A stretch of DNA of 64,000 nucleotides, from positions 62,001 through 126,000 of the forward strand of contig JAYRVF010000015.1 of the NCBI GenBank assembly GCA_041918675.1, written 5' to 3'. The stretch comes from SCUB01 sp041918675 (lineage in GTDB: Bacteria; Pseudomonadota; Alphaproteobacteria; Rhizobiales; Xanthobacteraceae). Below are positions 7,500 to 14,949 of the stretch, piece after piece. The notes under the pieces are model-generated. The model did not search any database. It was not told the origin of the DNA and saw only the letters and a program-made list of their open reading frames with translations. Both the position numbers and the translations under genes were made by a program. Every line of letters starts with the position of its first letter. The stretch's first letter is position 1.

Positions 7500-9674
7500 A
7501 TGAACAGAATTGATGCCAGCGGCCTTAAGGTCGCGCCCGTCCTTCACGATTTCATCGCCCGGGAAGCCGCGCCGGGAACGGGCGTGGCGCCGGAGGACTT
7601 CTGGAAGGGGCTGGCGGCGATCGTCGCCGACATCGGCCCGCGCGTGCGCGAGGCGCTCTCCCGCCGCGACCAGATGCAGGCGAAAATCGACGCCTGGCAC
7701 AAGGCCAACAAGGGCAAGCCGTTCGATCTTCCCGCCTACAAGACGATGCTGACGGAGATCGGCTATCTGCTTGCCGAAACCGCCGCCGCGCCGATCAAGA
7801 CCGCCAACGTCGACGACGAGATCGCGCGCCTTGCCGGGCCGCAGCTCGTCGTGCCGCTGTCGAACGCGCGTTACGCGCTCAACGCCGCCAATGCGCGCTG
7901 GGGCAGCCTCTACGACGCCTTCTACGGCACCGACGCGCTGCCGGACGAACCGGGCGAACAGCGCGGGCGCGGCTACAGCAAGGAACGCGGCGCGCGCGTG
8001 ATCGCCAAGGCCAAGGCGTTTCTCGACGAGGCAGTCCCGCTCGCCGACGCGAGCCATGCCGACGCGGTCGGCTATGGCCTCGACAATGGCGCGCTGTCCG
8101 TCGCGCTCAAGAGCGGCGCGCGCGCGGGCTTGCGCCGTCCCCAGCAATTCGCCGGCTTCCGCGGCGAGGCGAAGGCGCCGAGCGCGATCCTTCTCGTCAA
8201 CAACGGCCTGCACATCGAAATCGAGATCGACCGCGCCCACCCGATCGGGCGCGACGATCCCGCCGGCATCGCCGACATCGTGCTTGAATCGGCGGTGAGC
8301 ACCATTCTCGACATGGAAGACAGCGTCGCGGCGGTCGATGCCGACGACAAGGTCCTCATCTACCGCAACGCGCTCGGCCTGATGAACGGCACGCTGCGCG
8401 CGACGTTCGAGAAGGGCGGCAAGGATCTGCAGCGCGCGCTCAACGCCGACCGCGTCTACACCAGGCCGGACGGCTCGCGCTTGTCCCTGCATGGCCGCAG
8501 CCTGCTGCTCCTGCGCAATGTCGGTCACCACATGTTCACCGACGCCGTGCTCGACGCCGCGGGCAAGGAAATTCCCGAAGGCGCGCTCGACGCGGCGGTG
8601 ACCGCGCTGATCGCGCTCAACGACATTCGCGGCGCGCGGCGCGGCCACAACAGCCGGACCGGCTCGGTCTACATCGTCAAGCCGAAGATGCACGGACCGG
8701 AAGAGGTGGCGCTCACCGTCGATCTGTTCGCCCGCGTCGAGGCGATGGTCGATTTGCCCGCCAACACGCTCAAGATCGGCATCATGGACGAGGAGCGCCG
8801 CACCACCGTCAACCTGCGCGCCTGCATCCAGGCCGCGCGCGAACGCATCGTCTTCATCAATACCGGCTTCCTCGATCGCACCGGCGACGAGATCCATACC
8901 GCGATGGAGGCGGGCCCCGTCGTGCGCAAGAACGACATGAAGGCGACCGCCTGGATCAAGGCCTATGAGGACTGGAACGTCGATCAGGGGCTAGCCTGCG
9001 GCCTGCCCGGCCGGGCGCAGATCGGCAAGGGAATGTGGGCCGCGCCCGACAAGATGGCCGACATGCTCGCGCAAAAAATCGGCCATCCGATGGCCGGCGC
9101 CACGACCGCGTGGGTGCCCTCGCCGACGGCGGCGACGCTGCACGCGCTGCACTATCACAAGATCAACGTTCAGGACCGGCAGCGCGAACTCACCGGCCAC
9201 CCCCGCGCGCGCCTCGACGACATTCTCACCATTCCGGTCTCGCGGTCGAACTGGGCCCCGGACGCGGTGCAGCAGGAACTCGACAACAACTGTCAGGGCA
9301 TTCTCGGCTATGTCGTGCGCTGGATCGACCAGGGCGTCGGCTGCTCCAAGGTGCCCGACATCCACGATGTCGGACTGATGGAGGACCGCGCGACGCTGCG
9401 CATCTCGAGCCAGCACGTGGCGAACTGGCTGCTGCACGGCATCGTCACCCGCGAGCAGGTGATGGAGACGCTCAAGCGCATGGCCGCGATCGTCGATCGC
9501 CAGAACGACGGCGACCCCTTCTACCGGCCGATGGCGCCGAAATTCGACGGCGTGGCCTTCAAGGCGGCTCACGATCTCATCTTCAAGGGACGCGAGCAGC
9601 CCAACGGCTATACCGAGTGGATTCTCCACGCGCGCCGCCGCGAGGCCAAGCGCGAGGTCAAGTCCGCCGGCTGA
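7500..9674 (+). CDS. glcB: Malate synthase G
   Basis: A 724-residue monomeric malate synthase that condenses glyoxylate with acetyl-CoA to malate in the glyoxylate pathway. Full length and family hallmarks are present: the ILDMEDSVAAVDADDK acid cluster around residue 270, GIMDEERRTTVNLRACI near 430, and the C-terminal SNWAPDAVQQELDNNC region near 590 that contributes catalytic and CoA-binding residues. The ATG at 7500 is preceded by GGGAAGATGATC. It has no isocitrate lyase neighbour here, so glyoxylate may come from another source, for example glycolate or C1/C2 metabolism. The upstream leader contains the 14-bp repeats. Confidence 0.95.
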   Translation: MNRIDASGLKVAPVLHDFIAREAAPGTGVAPEDFWKGLAAIVADIGPRVREALSRRDQMQAKIDAWHKANKGKPFDLPAYKTMLTEIGYLLAETAAAPIKTANVDDEIARLAGPQLVVPLSNARYALNAANARWGSLYDAFYGTDALPDEPGEQRGRGYSKERGARVIAKAKAFLDEAVPLADASHADAVGYGLDNGALSVALKSGARAGLRRPQQFAGFRGEAKAPSAILLVNNGLHIEIEIDRAHPIGRDDPAGIADIVLESAVSTILDMEDSVAAVDADDKVLIYRNALGLMNGTLRATFEKGGKDLQRALNADRVYTRPDGSRLSLHGRSLLLLRNVGHHMFTDAVLDAAGKEIPEGALDAAVTALIALNDIRGARRGHNSRTGSVYIVKPKMHGPEEVALTVDLFARVEAMVDLPANTLKIGIMDEERRTTVNLRACIQAARERIVFINTGFLDRTGDEIHTAMEAGPVVRKNDMKATAWIKAYEDWNVDQGLACGLPGRAQIGKGMWAAPDKMADMLAQKIGHPMAGATTAWVPSPTAATLHALHYHKINVQDRQRELTGHPRARLDDILTIPVSRSNWAPDAVQQELDNNCQGILGYVVRWIDQGVGCSKVPDIHDVGLMEDRATLRISSQHVANWLLHGIVTREQVMETLKRMAAIVDRQNDGDPFYRPMAPKFDGVAFKAAHDLIFKGREQPNGYTEWILHARRREAKREVKSAG

Positions 9675-9764
9675 TCGCGGCGCGATCGCCGCCCAACTCG
9701 AATCGACGCGCGGGCGAACCCCGCGCGCGACGCGGACGGCGGCGAGGATCGATCCCGGGAGGAG

Positions 9765-10334
9765 CTAGCAGTTGGCGCAGGGCACGGTCGCCGACTGGCG
9801 CGGCCGCACATAGTTCTGATCGCTGAGCGTGAGCGAGCCGGAGATCACATAGCCGATCGTCGGCGTGTAGACGTAGGAGACCTCGCTCCAGATCAGTTCG
9901 GTGTTGGGAACCTTGAGCGCGGTGGGAACCGTCACCGTCGAGCCCTTGGCGCGCGGCGAGGTGTTCGAGGCATAGCTCCAGCCGATCTTGGCCACGCCAT
10001 TCGCGTCGATGTCGACCGTCGACACTTTCGCCGCGAGCGTGCCGGTCGGATAGGGCGTCATCACCGCGGAGGACGCCGCCATGACGTTGGCGAGTTCGGT
10101 CGTCGTGATCGAGGTCGTCTGCGACACGAGGTCGGACAGCGCCCGCGCCGTGATCGCGATCTTGCGGTTGATCGCCACGCCTTGCGACACCTCGATGGTG
10201 CCGAGATACATCGTGATCAGTAGCGGCAACAGCAGCGCGAACTCGACCGCCGATACTCCGTTCTGATCGCTCAGCAGGAAGATGACGCGGCCGCGCAGGT
10301 CTCGCCAAATCTTGTTCAGTCGTTCCGCTCTCAT
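9765..10334 (-). CDS. TadE/TadG-family minor pilin-like protein
   Basis: A 189-residue pseudopilin-type subunit of the Tad pilus. After a short basic cytosolic leader it has a class III prepilin-like junction, NG followed by VSAVEFALLLPLLITMYLGTIEV: Gly at -1, Glu at +5 and Phe at +6, then a hydrophobic helix. It should be processed by CpaA. The C-terminal two-thirds is periplasmic, beta-rich by appearance, and ends with the Cys pair VPCANC, possibly a disulfide. It lies 8 bp downstream of the next TadE-like gene and is surely co-transcribed with it. TadE and TadG cannot be distinguished with certainty; no von Willebrand domain is present, so it is not a long TadG. Confidence 0.82.
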   Translation of the reverse strand: MRAERLNKIWRDLRGRVIFLLSDQNGVSAVEFALLLPLLITMYLGTIEVSQGVAINRKIAITARALSDLVSQTTSITTTELANVMAASSAVMTPYPTGTLAAKVSTVDIDANGVAKIGWSYASNTSPRAKGSTVTVPTALKVPNTELIWSEVSYVYTPTIGYVISGSLTLSDQNYVRPRQSATVPCANC

Positions 10335-10342
10335 GGCGCGCC

Positions 10343-10870
10343 TCAGAACGGTTCGTTGCGGAAAGCCGCCGTCGCGGCGATCAGTCGCTTGCCGCCGCTG
10401 ACATCGGCGAGGTTGAGCCCCAGCAGCGACACGTAGACGGGATAGAGATAGTAAAGACGAACGACGACCACGTCGCCGGCGTTGCCCGGCGAATAGGTGA
10501 AGTTGTTAGTGAAGGTGCCGTTCTGAACGGGGCTGTTGATCGCCACCGTGGTGAACGACGAGAAGCTCTTGACGTCGACATAGATGCCATTGGCGCAATC
10601 GAACATGCCGGTGATGCGGGCGCACACCGCCTCTTTGAACTGGGCCTGCGACATGCTCGCCGCCTGCGCCTGGCCGGTCATGATCAGGCGCGCGGAATCG
10701 ACCACCGCCGTTTCGAGCACTTGGCCGGCGAACAGAACGATCGCCGATTCGATGATGGCGAAGAGCAGCGCCAGGAACGGCGTGGCGACAAGCGCGAATT
10801 CGACCGCGGCCGCGCCATTCTCATCGCGGCGCAAACGCCGCCAAGCCGTAAAGGCTCGGATTGTCTTCAT
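10343..10870 (-). CDS. TadE-family minor pilin-like protein
   Basis: A 175-residue Tad minor pilin with the junction ENG followed by AAAVEFALVATPFLALLFAIIESAI: Gly at -1, Glu at +5, Phe at +6. I prefer the ATG at 10870 (KTIRAFTAWRRLRRDENG), which gives a conventional short basic leader; an ATG at 10888 in frame would add six residues. Two cysteines (CARITGMFDC) in the periplasmic part could pair. It is first in a two-gene minus-strand unit with the following TadE/G-like gene. A TTAA-N7-TTGA site on its own strand lies about 130 bp upstream. Confidence 0.83.
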   Translation of the reverse strand: MKTIRAFTAWRRLRRDENGAAAVEFALVATPFLALLFAIIESAIVLFAGQVLETAVVDSARLIMTGQAQAASMSQAQFKEAVCARITGMFDCANGIYVDVKSFSSFTTVAINSPVQNGTFTNNFTYSPGNAGDVVVVRLYYLYPVYVSLLGLNLADVSGGKRLIAATAAFRNEPF

Positions 10871-10988
10871 TCTGGGATGCGATGCCATCGGTTGTCCCGG
10901 ATTTTGATCTGAAAGATTCCTTGGACGATCTTCGACAACTCTATCGTCAAATGCTGCGATTTCGGTTGCGTCGACTTCCGGAATAGCG

Positions 10989-11012
10989 GCGTTGATTTCA
11001 ACGCTTCGTTAA
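10989..11012 (-). promoter_or_regulatory. CtrA-like site overlapping a 16-bp palindrome upstream of tadE-like operon
   Basis: On the minus strand the sequence TTAA-CGAAGCG-TTGA occupies 11012-10998, one mismatch from the CtrA consensus TTAA-N7-TTAA. It overlaps a perfect palindrome GCGTTGA-TT-TCAACGC at 10989-11004. The sites lie between the CpaC-N-like gene and the TadE-like gene, about 120-140 bp upstream of the latter. CtrA control of pilus genes is known in Caulobacter; here it is inferred from sequence alone. Confidence 0.4.
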
Positions 11013-11031
11013 CCGTGATGACAGGCGGCCG

Positions 11032-11541
11032 TCACTTATCCCGCTCCAGCCGCCTCTCCGACGCGACCGTCGCGCTGGCATTGAGCGTGGTGGCCTGATC
11101 GATCGCGCTCTTGAAATACTCCGGACCGTCGCCGAGAGTGACGCGGCGCTGGCAATCGGGCATGCAGGAATATGTCTCGCGCTTGGCCCCGCGATAGACC
11201 GTCACCATCTTTTCGTTCGGCCCCTCGACCTGAACGATATTGTCGACCAGGACATTGCCGCCGCGATCGAGCGCGACCAGGTTGGTCGAGCCGTAGCCCT
11301 TCCCGGTGACGACCGCGAGGCCGCCCGATTGCAACGTAACGTCGGCGATCAGCGGGTTTCCGATGACAACAGTGGCGGTGCGCTCCGGCAGCTTCATCAG
11401 CTTGGCCTGATCGACGACCACGGAAACGGATTCGACCGCGCCGGCTCCGCCGGAAGCGGCGAGAACGAACGCGATGGAGAGGAGAACGGCCGAACCGCGC
11501 GTCGACGCGCGCGCGAACGAACGCAGGGGCATGACTGACAT
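11032..11541 (-). CDS. Small pilus-assembly protein with CpaC/secretin N-terminal-like domain
   Basis: A 169-residue secreted protein with a clear Sec signal (SAVLLSIAFVLAASGGAGAV). The mature part carries the short domain seen at the N-terminus of CpaC/RcpA secretins: KLMKLPERTATVVIGNPLIADVTL, then VTGKGYGSTNLVALDRGGNVL. Compare residues ~50-115 of CpaC in this locus (VIDLPRDVKDVLVADPTIANAVV ... GQTNIVFFDASGN). It lacks the secretin barrel and instead ends in a Cys-x-x-x-Cys segment (SCMPDC). Stand-alone copies of this domain accompany Tad loci in many Rhizobiales and probably sit in the periplasm near the secretin. It is transcribed away from flp1. Confidence 0.72.
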   Translation of the reverse strand: MSVMPLRSFARASTRGSAVLLSIAFVLAASGGAGAVESVSVVVDQAKLMKLPERTATVVIGNPLIADVTLQSGGLAVVTGKGYGSTNLVALDRGGNVLVDNIVQVEGPNEKMVTVYRGAKRETYSCMPDCQRRVTLGDGPEYFKSAIDQATTLNASATVASERRLERDK

Positions 11542-11904
11542 ACTTGACTCCGGGTCTAAACATGCCGGCAGAAGCGATACGCAGCGGCGCCGGCGCCCGA
11601 CATGGAAAATGTGACGTTAATTGATAAAGGAAATGCAAACGCGCGCTTGGCGCGGACATCTCGGCGACCGAAACGCCGGCGCGCCGATCTCGTCGGCCTG
11701 GTAATCGCGCGCGATCCGCGCGGGTCCGGGCGCGGCAACCAAAAATTTACTCTGTCCCAAAATGCGGCCGATATCGAAAATGCAATCTTTTGCTTTAACG
11801 GTACCGGAAGGCCTCCCGGCTATTCTCGCCGCCGGTTCCTGGTCCAAACCGTCTCTCCGACAACCCGGGAACCAACCCACGTGTGGAACTTAAAGGAGTT
11901 GACC
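11542..11904. other. Divergent control region between the CpaC-N-like gene and flp1
   Basis: 363 bases with no gene visible. The half nearest flp1 is AT-rich for this genome (AAAAATTTACTCTGTCCCAA, then ATATCGAAAATGCAATC), which is where the flp1 promoter should lie, but no clean -35/-10 pair is obvious. On the minus strand a loose TTAA-N7-TTTT occurs near 11602-11616, upstream of the CpaC-N-like gene. The flp1 ribosome site (AAAGGAG at 11892-11898) is near consensus, as expected for an abundant major pilin. Confidence 0.5.
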
Positions 11905-12066
11905 ATGAACAAGCTTTTCGTCCGCTTCCTGAAGGACGAGTCTGGCGCGACCGCCATCGAGTACGGGCTGATCGCGGCCGGCATTTCCGTGGCGATCATC
12001 GCCACCGTCCAGGGCCTCGGCACCAAGCTGAATGCCACGTTCACCAGCGTGTCGAACGCGCTCTGA
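11905..12066 (+). CDS. flp: Flp-type major pilin
   Basis: A 53-residue class IVb Flp pilin, too short for many gene finders. The leader KLFVRFLKDESG is followed by the processing junction G^ATAIEYGLIAAGISVAII: Gly at -1, Glu at +5, Tyr at +6. The mature pilin would be about 40 residues, mostly one hydrophobic helix, as in Caulobacter PilA or Aggregatibacter Flp1. A near-perfect ribosome site (AAAGGAG) precedes the ATG, and a strong intrinsic terminator follows 25 bp after the stop, so it forms its own highly expressed transcript. CpaA (13310-13834) should cleave it. Confidence 0.93.
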   Translation: MNKLFVRFLKDESGATAIEYGLIAAGISVAIIATVQGLGTKLNATFTSVSNAL

Positions 12067-12090
12067 TCGTTACGCATTCGCACAAGGACG

Positions 12091-12121
12091 AAAAAGGCCC
12101 CGGCCCTCCGGGGCCTTTTTT
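12091..12121 (+). terminator. Intrinsic terminator after flp
   Basis: A perfect 8-bp GC stem GGCCCCGG/CCGGGGCC (12096-12103 and 12108-12115) with a CCCT loop is flanked by AAAAA on the 5' side and TTTTTT on the 3' side, so the stem can extend to 13 bp. It is the clearest rho-independent terminator in the window and separates flp from the downstream methyltransferase gene. Confidence 0.93.
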
Positions 12122-12356
12122 GTTGCCCGCATCCCGACGCACGACCGGCTTTCCATTCGGCGCGACAATCGCGGAGAAATGCCCTCGTCGATTCAGTCGA
12201 CGTTAATGGCGATGCGAATACAACTCAACAAGATGACGCGAGGCTGGCGCGCGGGCCGAAGCTAAATTGTTCCTTTACCGGCGAAGTCTAGTTTAGCGCA
12301 AATAGGCCGGCCACGAAGCGCGCGGCAATGGCCGACCCCCAAACCGAAGGCCCACC

Positions 12357-13079
12357 ATGAGCCTCATGAGTGTCGCGGAAAATTCTCACACCACTTTTCT
12401 TACTCAATTCAGGGCCTTTCAGAAGACGAAGGCCTACGATCTGCTGGCCGCCTCGCCGATCGTGGCGTGGTTCGGCTTCTGCGCCTACCATCAGGTTCCG
12501 GCGTTGATCGCGCAGCTTGATCAGCCGCACGACGGCGGGTACGACTTTCTTTTCGTCGCCAGTCTTCTGGCGAAGTTCGCGTCCATCATCTTCATTCTCG
12601 TTCTCGGCACGATGCTGATCGTGCGGCATACGCCGCTGGCGAAATGTTCCGGCCTCGTTCCACGCATCGCGGCGATCGCCGGTACCTATCTCGGCGTCAG
12701 CATGGTTCTGCAGCAACCGACGGAACTTTCCGCCGCGCTGCATCTGGTCTCCATCCTCCTTATCCTTGGCGGAACGATCTTCTCGCTCTATAGCGTCTCG
12801 CAGCTCGGCCGCTCGATCAGCATGCTGCCCGAGGCGCGTCGCCTGGTGACGAGCGGGCCCTATGCCATGATCCGGCATCCGCTTTATCTCGGCGAAGCGG
12901 TGGCGCTAGTCGGCCTCACCCTGCAGTATCTCTCGGCTTGGTCGCTGCTCATTCTCATCATTCAGACCGTTTTCCAGTTGGAGCGGATGACGAACGAGGA
13001 GCGCGTGCTCGCGACCGCGTTTCCCGGCTACGCCGACTATATGAAACGCACCGCGCGGGTGATCCCCGGCGTCTACTGA
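12357..13079 (+). CDS. ICMT-like integral membrane methyltransferase in the Tad locus
   Basis: A 240-residue multi-pass membrane protein with about five hydrophobic segments. The C-terminal third carries the isoprenylcysteine carboxyl methyltransferase/PEMT signature: LVTSGPYAMIRHPLYLGE (residues ~162-179), the RHP motif that binds S-adenosylmethionine, and the closing ERMTNEERVLATAFPGYADYMKRTARVIPG with its conserved E-E and Y-x-x-Y-x-x-R pattern. In the bacterial family the substrates are mostly unknown. It is 11 bp upstream of flp2, which is followed by cpaA, so the three are likely one operon. Pilin or peptidase-linked methylation is an inference from position only; lipid or small-molecule methylation is equally open. 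Confidence 0.78.
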   Translation: MSLMSVAENSHTTFLTQFRAFQKTKAYDLLAASPIVAWFGFCAYHQVPALIAQLDQPHDGGYDFLFVASLLAKFASIIFILVLGTMLIVRHTPLAKCSGLVPRIAAIAGTYLGVSMVLQQPTELSAALHLVSILLILGGTIFSLYSVSQLGRSISMLPEARRLVTSGPYAMIRHPLYLGEAVALVGLTLQYLSAWSLLILIIQTVFQLERMTNEERVLATAFPGYADYMKRTARVIPGVY

Positions 13080-13090
13080 GGGAAGTCGTC

Positions 13091-13267
13091 ATGCCGTACC
13101 TGAACAAGAAATCGCTGGCGCTTGCGTTCCTGCGCGACAACAACGCGGCGTCGGCGATCGAATACGCGTTGATCGCCGCCGGCATCGCCGTGGCCATCTC
13201 CGCGACCATCACGGTTCTGAGCGGCAATGTGCAGGGGCTTTTTGTCTCGGTTCTTACCGCGCTCTGA
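13091..13267 (+). CDS. Second Flp-family pilin
   Basis: A 58-residue Flp pilin paralogue, 11 bp after the methyltransferase gene and preceded by GAGGGAAG. Its leader is longer and more basic than that of flp1, and the junction reads DNNA^ASAIEYALIAAGIAVAI: Glu at +5 and Tyr at +6 are kept but the -1 residue is Ala instead of the near-universal Gly. The helix and the C-terminal VSVLTAL end resemble Flp1. It might be a minor or alternative pilin, or be processed less efficiently. It has no terminator before cpaA and so is probably expressed at a lower level than flp1. Confidence 0.87.
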   Translation: MPYLNKKSLALAFLRDNNAASAIEYALIAAGIAVAISATITVLSGNVQGLFVSVLTAL

Positions 13268-13309
13268 GGGCGCCGCGCGGCGATACGCCCGCTCATGGAG
13301 GACGGCGAA

Positions 13310-13834
13310 ATGATTCTCGACATCGCGCGCCTGTTCGTCTTTCCGACGCTCCTCGCGTTCGCGGCCGCGAGCGATCTTCTGACCATGACGATCTCCAATC
13401 GAATTTCGCTCGCGCTGGTGACGGGCTATTACGTGCTCGCGCTGGCGGGCGGCGCGTCCGGCGCCGAGATCATGGCGCATTCGGCGGCCGGCATCGCCGT
13501 GCTGGGAATCGCCTTCGGCCTTTTCGCGATGGGCTGGATCGGCGGGGGCGACGCCAAGCTCGCGGCGGCGACCGCGTTGTGGTTCGGCTTCGGCGATCTT
13601 CTAAATTTTGTGCTTTACGCCTCGATCTTCGGCGGCGTGCTGACGCTGGCGCTGATCTGGTTCCGGCTGTGGTCGCTGCCGAGATTCCTTGACGCCCAGC
13701 CCTGGGCACGGCGGCTGCATGAACGCACCACCGGCATTCCTTACGGCATCGCGCTCGCGGCGGCCGCCCTCGTAATTTATCCCAACACCGCCTGGATCAA
13801 GGCGATCGACTTTTCTCGCCTCGCCATCGGCTGA
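13310..13834 (+). CDS. cpaA: Prepilin peptidase CpaA/TadV
   Basis: A 174-residue polytopic aspartic protease (A24 family) that removes the leader of Flp and TadE/F-type prepilins. Both catalytic Asp are visible: the first in AASDLLTMTISNRISL (near residue 22) and the second in the GGGD motif (MGWIGGGDAKL, near residue 79). The N-terminal methyltransferase domain found in PilD is absent, as usual for TadV. I chose the ATG at 13310 because GGAGGA lies 7 bp upstream; an ATG at 13295 would place that ribosome site inside the gene. It is 42 bp after flp2 and closes the methyltransferase-flp2-cpaA operon. Confidence 0.92.
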   Translation: MILDIARLFVFPTLLAFAAASDLLTMTISNRISLALVTGYYVLALAGGASGAEIMAHSAAGIAVLGIAFGLFAMGWIGGGDAKLAAATALWFGFGDLLNFVLYASIFGGVLTLALIWFRLWSLPRFLDAQPWARRLHERTTGIPYGIALAAAALVIYPNTAWIKAIDFSRLAIG

Positions 13835-14150
13835 TCTTGCTCGCGACCGGCTAGTCCGGGTCGGCCGGTGCTGGCCGGCGGATCGATCGGCTCGCGCGCC
13901 GAGAGGCGGGCGCGCCTAAGGCGCATGGTTAACGCATCGCGCGACGCCGAAGACGCCGCCGAGCCGCGGCTCGACTTCACCGATCGGAAAGCCGGCCGCC
14001 AGATCCGCGCGATCCGCGCTTAGCCTCCCGCGAAACCAATTATTAACTCGAAATAGATACGTCTCATTAACCATGCTTTGACCATTAGCTGGTCAAATCC
14101 GATGGCAGCGGCCGCCCCTCGCGCGTCCGCGCATCATGGGATGTGAGCGT
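13835..14150. other. Intergenic region upstream of the cpaB operon
   Basis: 316 bases without a gene. The left part is GC-rich and featureless. From about 14040 it becomes AT-rich (ATTATTAACTCGAAATAGATAC) and contains the CtrA-like and palindromic sites annotated at 14067-14097. The cpaBCDEF-tadBC promoter should be in this part. Confidence 0.5.
14067..14097 (+). promoter_or_regulatory. CtrA-like site and perfect palindrome upstream of cpaB
   Basis: TTAA-CCATGCT-TTGA at 14067-14081 is one mismatch from the CtrA consensus TTAA-N7-TTAA. Overlapping it, TTTGACCA (14077-14084) and TGGTCAAA (14090-14097) form a perfect inverted repeat with a 5-bp centre. They end 53 bp before the cpaB start codon, a reasonable place for promoter control of the large pilus operon. 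The motifs are seen directly; the regulator is inferred. Confidence 0.45.
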
Positions 14151-14942
14151 ATGAATACCGCGCGTATTGTAGTCCTGAGCTTGGCCGTTGGCGCGGGCGG
14201 TATCGCCGCGTTCCTGGCGTCCCGGTCGGAGGCGCCGCCACCCGTTCAGGCCCCGGTGGAAAAGACCGAATCCACCGAGGTTCTGGTCGCTCGGGGGGAC
14301 ATCGCGCTCGGTCAGACGCTGACCGCCAGCGACCTGCAATGGGTGCGCTGGCCGGCCGAGACGGCGAGCGCCAGCTTCATCCGCCGCACGGACCGCCCCG
14401 ATGCGCTCGAGCAGGTCGCCGGCTCCATCGCGCGCTCGCCCTTCGTCGCCGGCGAGCCCATGCGCGAGACCAAGCTCGTCAAGGCGAACGGCTCCGGCTT
14501 CATGGCCGCGATCCTGCCGACCGGCATGCGCGCGGTTTCGACCGAAATCTCGCCGGAAACCGGCGCGGGTGGATTCATTCTGCCCAACGACCGCGTCGAT
14601 GTGATCCTGTCGCGCCGCTATCCGAATCCGGAACGCACCGGCCCGGACGTCGTCACCTCCGAAATCGTCCTTTCCAACATCCGCGTTCTCGCCATCGACC
14701 AGGCGGTCGAGGAAAAGAACGGCCAGAAGGTCGTCGTCGGCAAGACCGCGACGATCGAACTCAAACCGGAACAGACCGAATTGCTGGCGCGCTCGCGCCA
14801 GAGCGGAACGCTGTCGCTGGCGCTGCGCAGCATCGTCGACGCCAACGCGCCGGAGTCGCAATCCGACGACGGCAAGGTGCGCCGCGAAACCGTCAATATC
14901 GTGCGTTTCGGGGTTCCGTCGTCGCAATCGATTCCAAAGTAA
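14151..14942 (+). CDS. cpaB: Flp pilus assembly protein CpaB/RcpC
   Basis: A 263-residue periplasmic Tad component with an N-terminal membrane helix (NTARIVVLSLAVGAGGIAAFLA). It has a SAF/beta-clip domain at residues ~45-115 (VLVARGDIALGQTLTASDLQWVRWP ... RSPFVAGEPM), then the CpaB-specific RcpC region (MRAVSTEISPETGAGGFILPNDRVDVIL). CpaB proteins associate with the secretin, possibly at peptidoglycan. I prefer the ATG at 14151, which gives the family-typical N-terminus, over the in-frame ATG at 14136. It is the first gene of the seven-gene cpaBCDEF-tadBC run, 7 bp ahead of cpaC. Confidence 0.93.
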   Translation: MNTARIVVLSLAVGAGGIAAFLASRSEAPPPVQAPVEKTESTEVLVARGDIALGQTLTASDLQWVRWPAETASASFIRRTDRPDALEQVAGSIARSPFVAGEPMRETKLVKANGSGFMAAILPTGMRAVSTEISPETGAGGFILPNDRVDVILSRRYPNPERTGPDVVTSEIVLSNIRVLAIDQAVEEKNGQKVVVGKTATIELKPEQTELLARSRQSGTLSLALRSIVDANAPESQSDDGKVRRETVNIVRFGVPSSQSIPK

Positions 14943-14949
14943 CACCGGC

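Noticed and set aside
7077..8897. Minus-strand frame containing a repeated VQPKWFSPSG-like peptide
   Set aside because: The peptide repeat is only the 14-bp intergenic repeat read in a frame that opposes glcB; no ribosome site or homology supports it.
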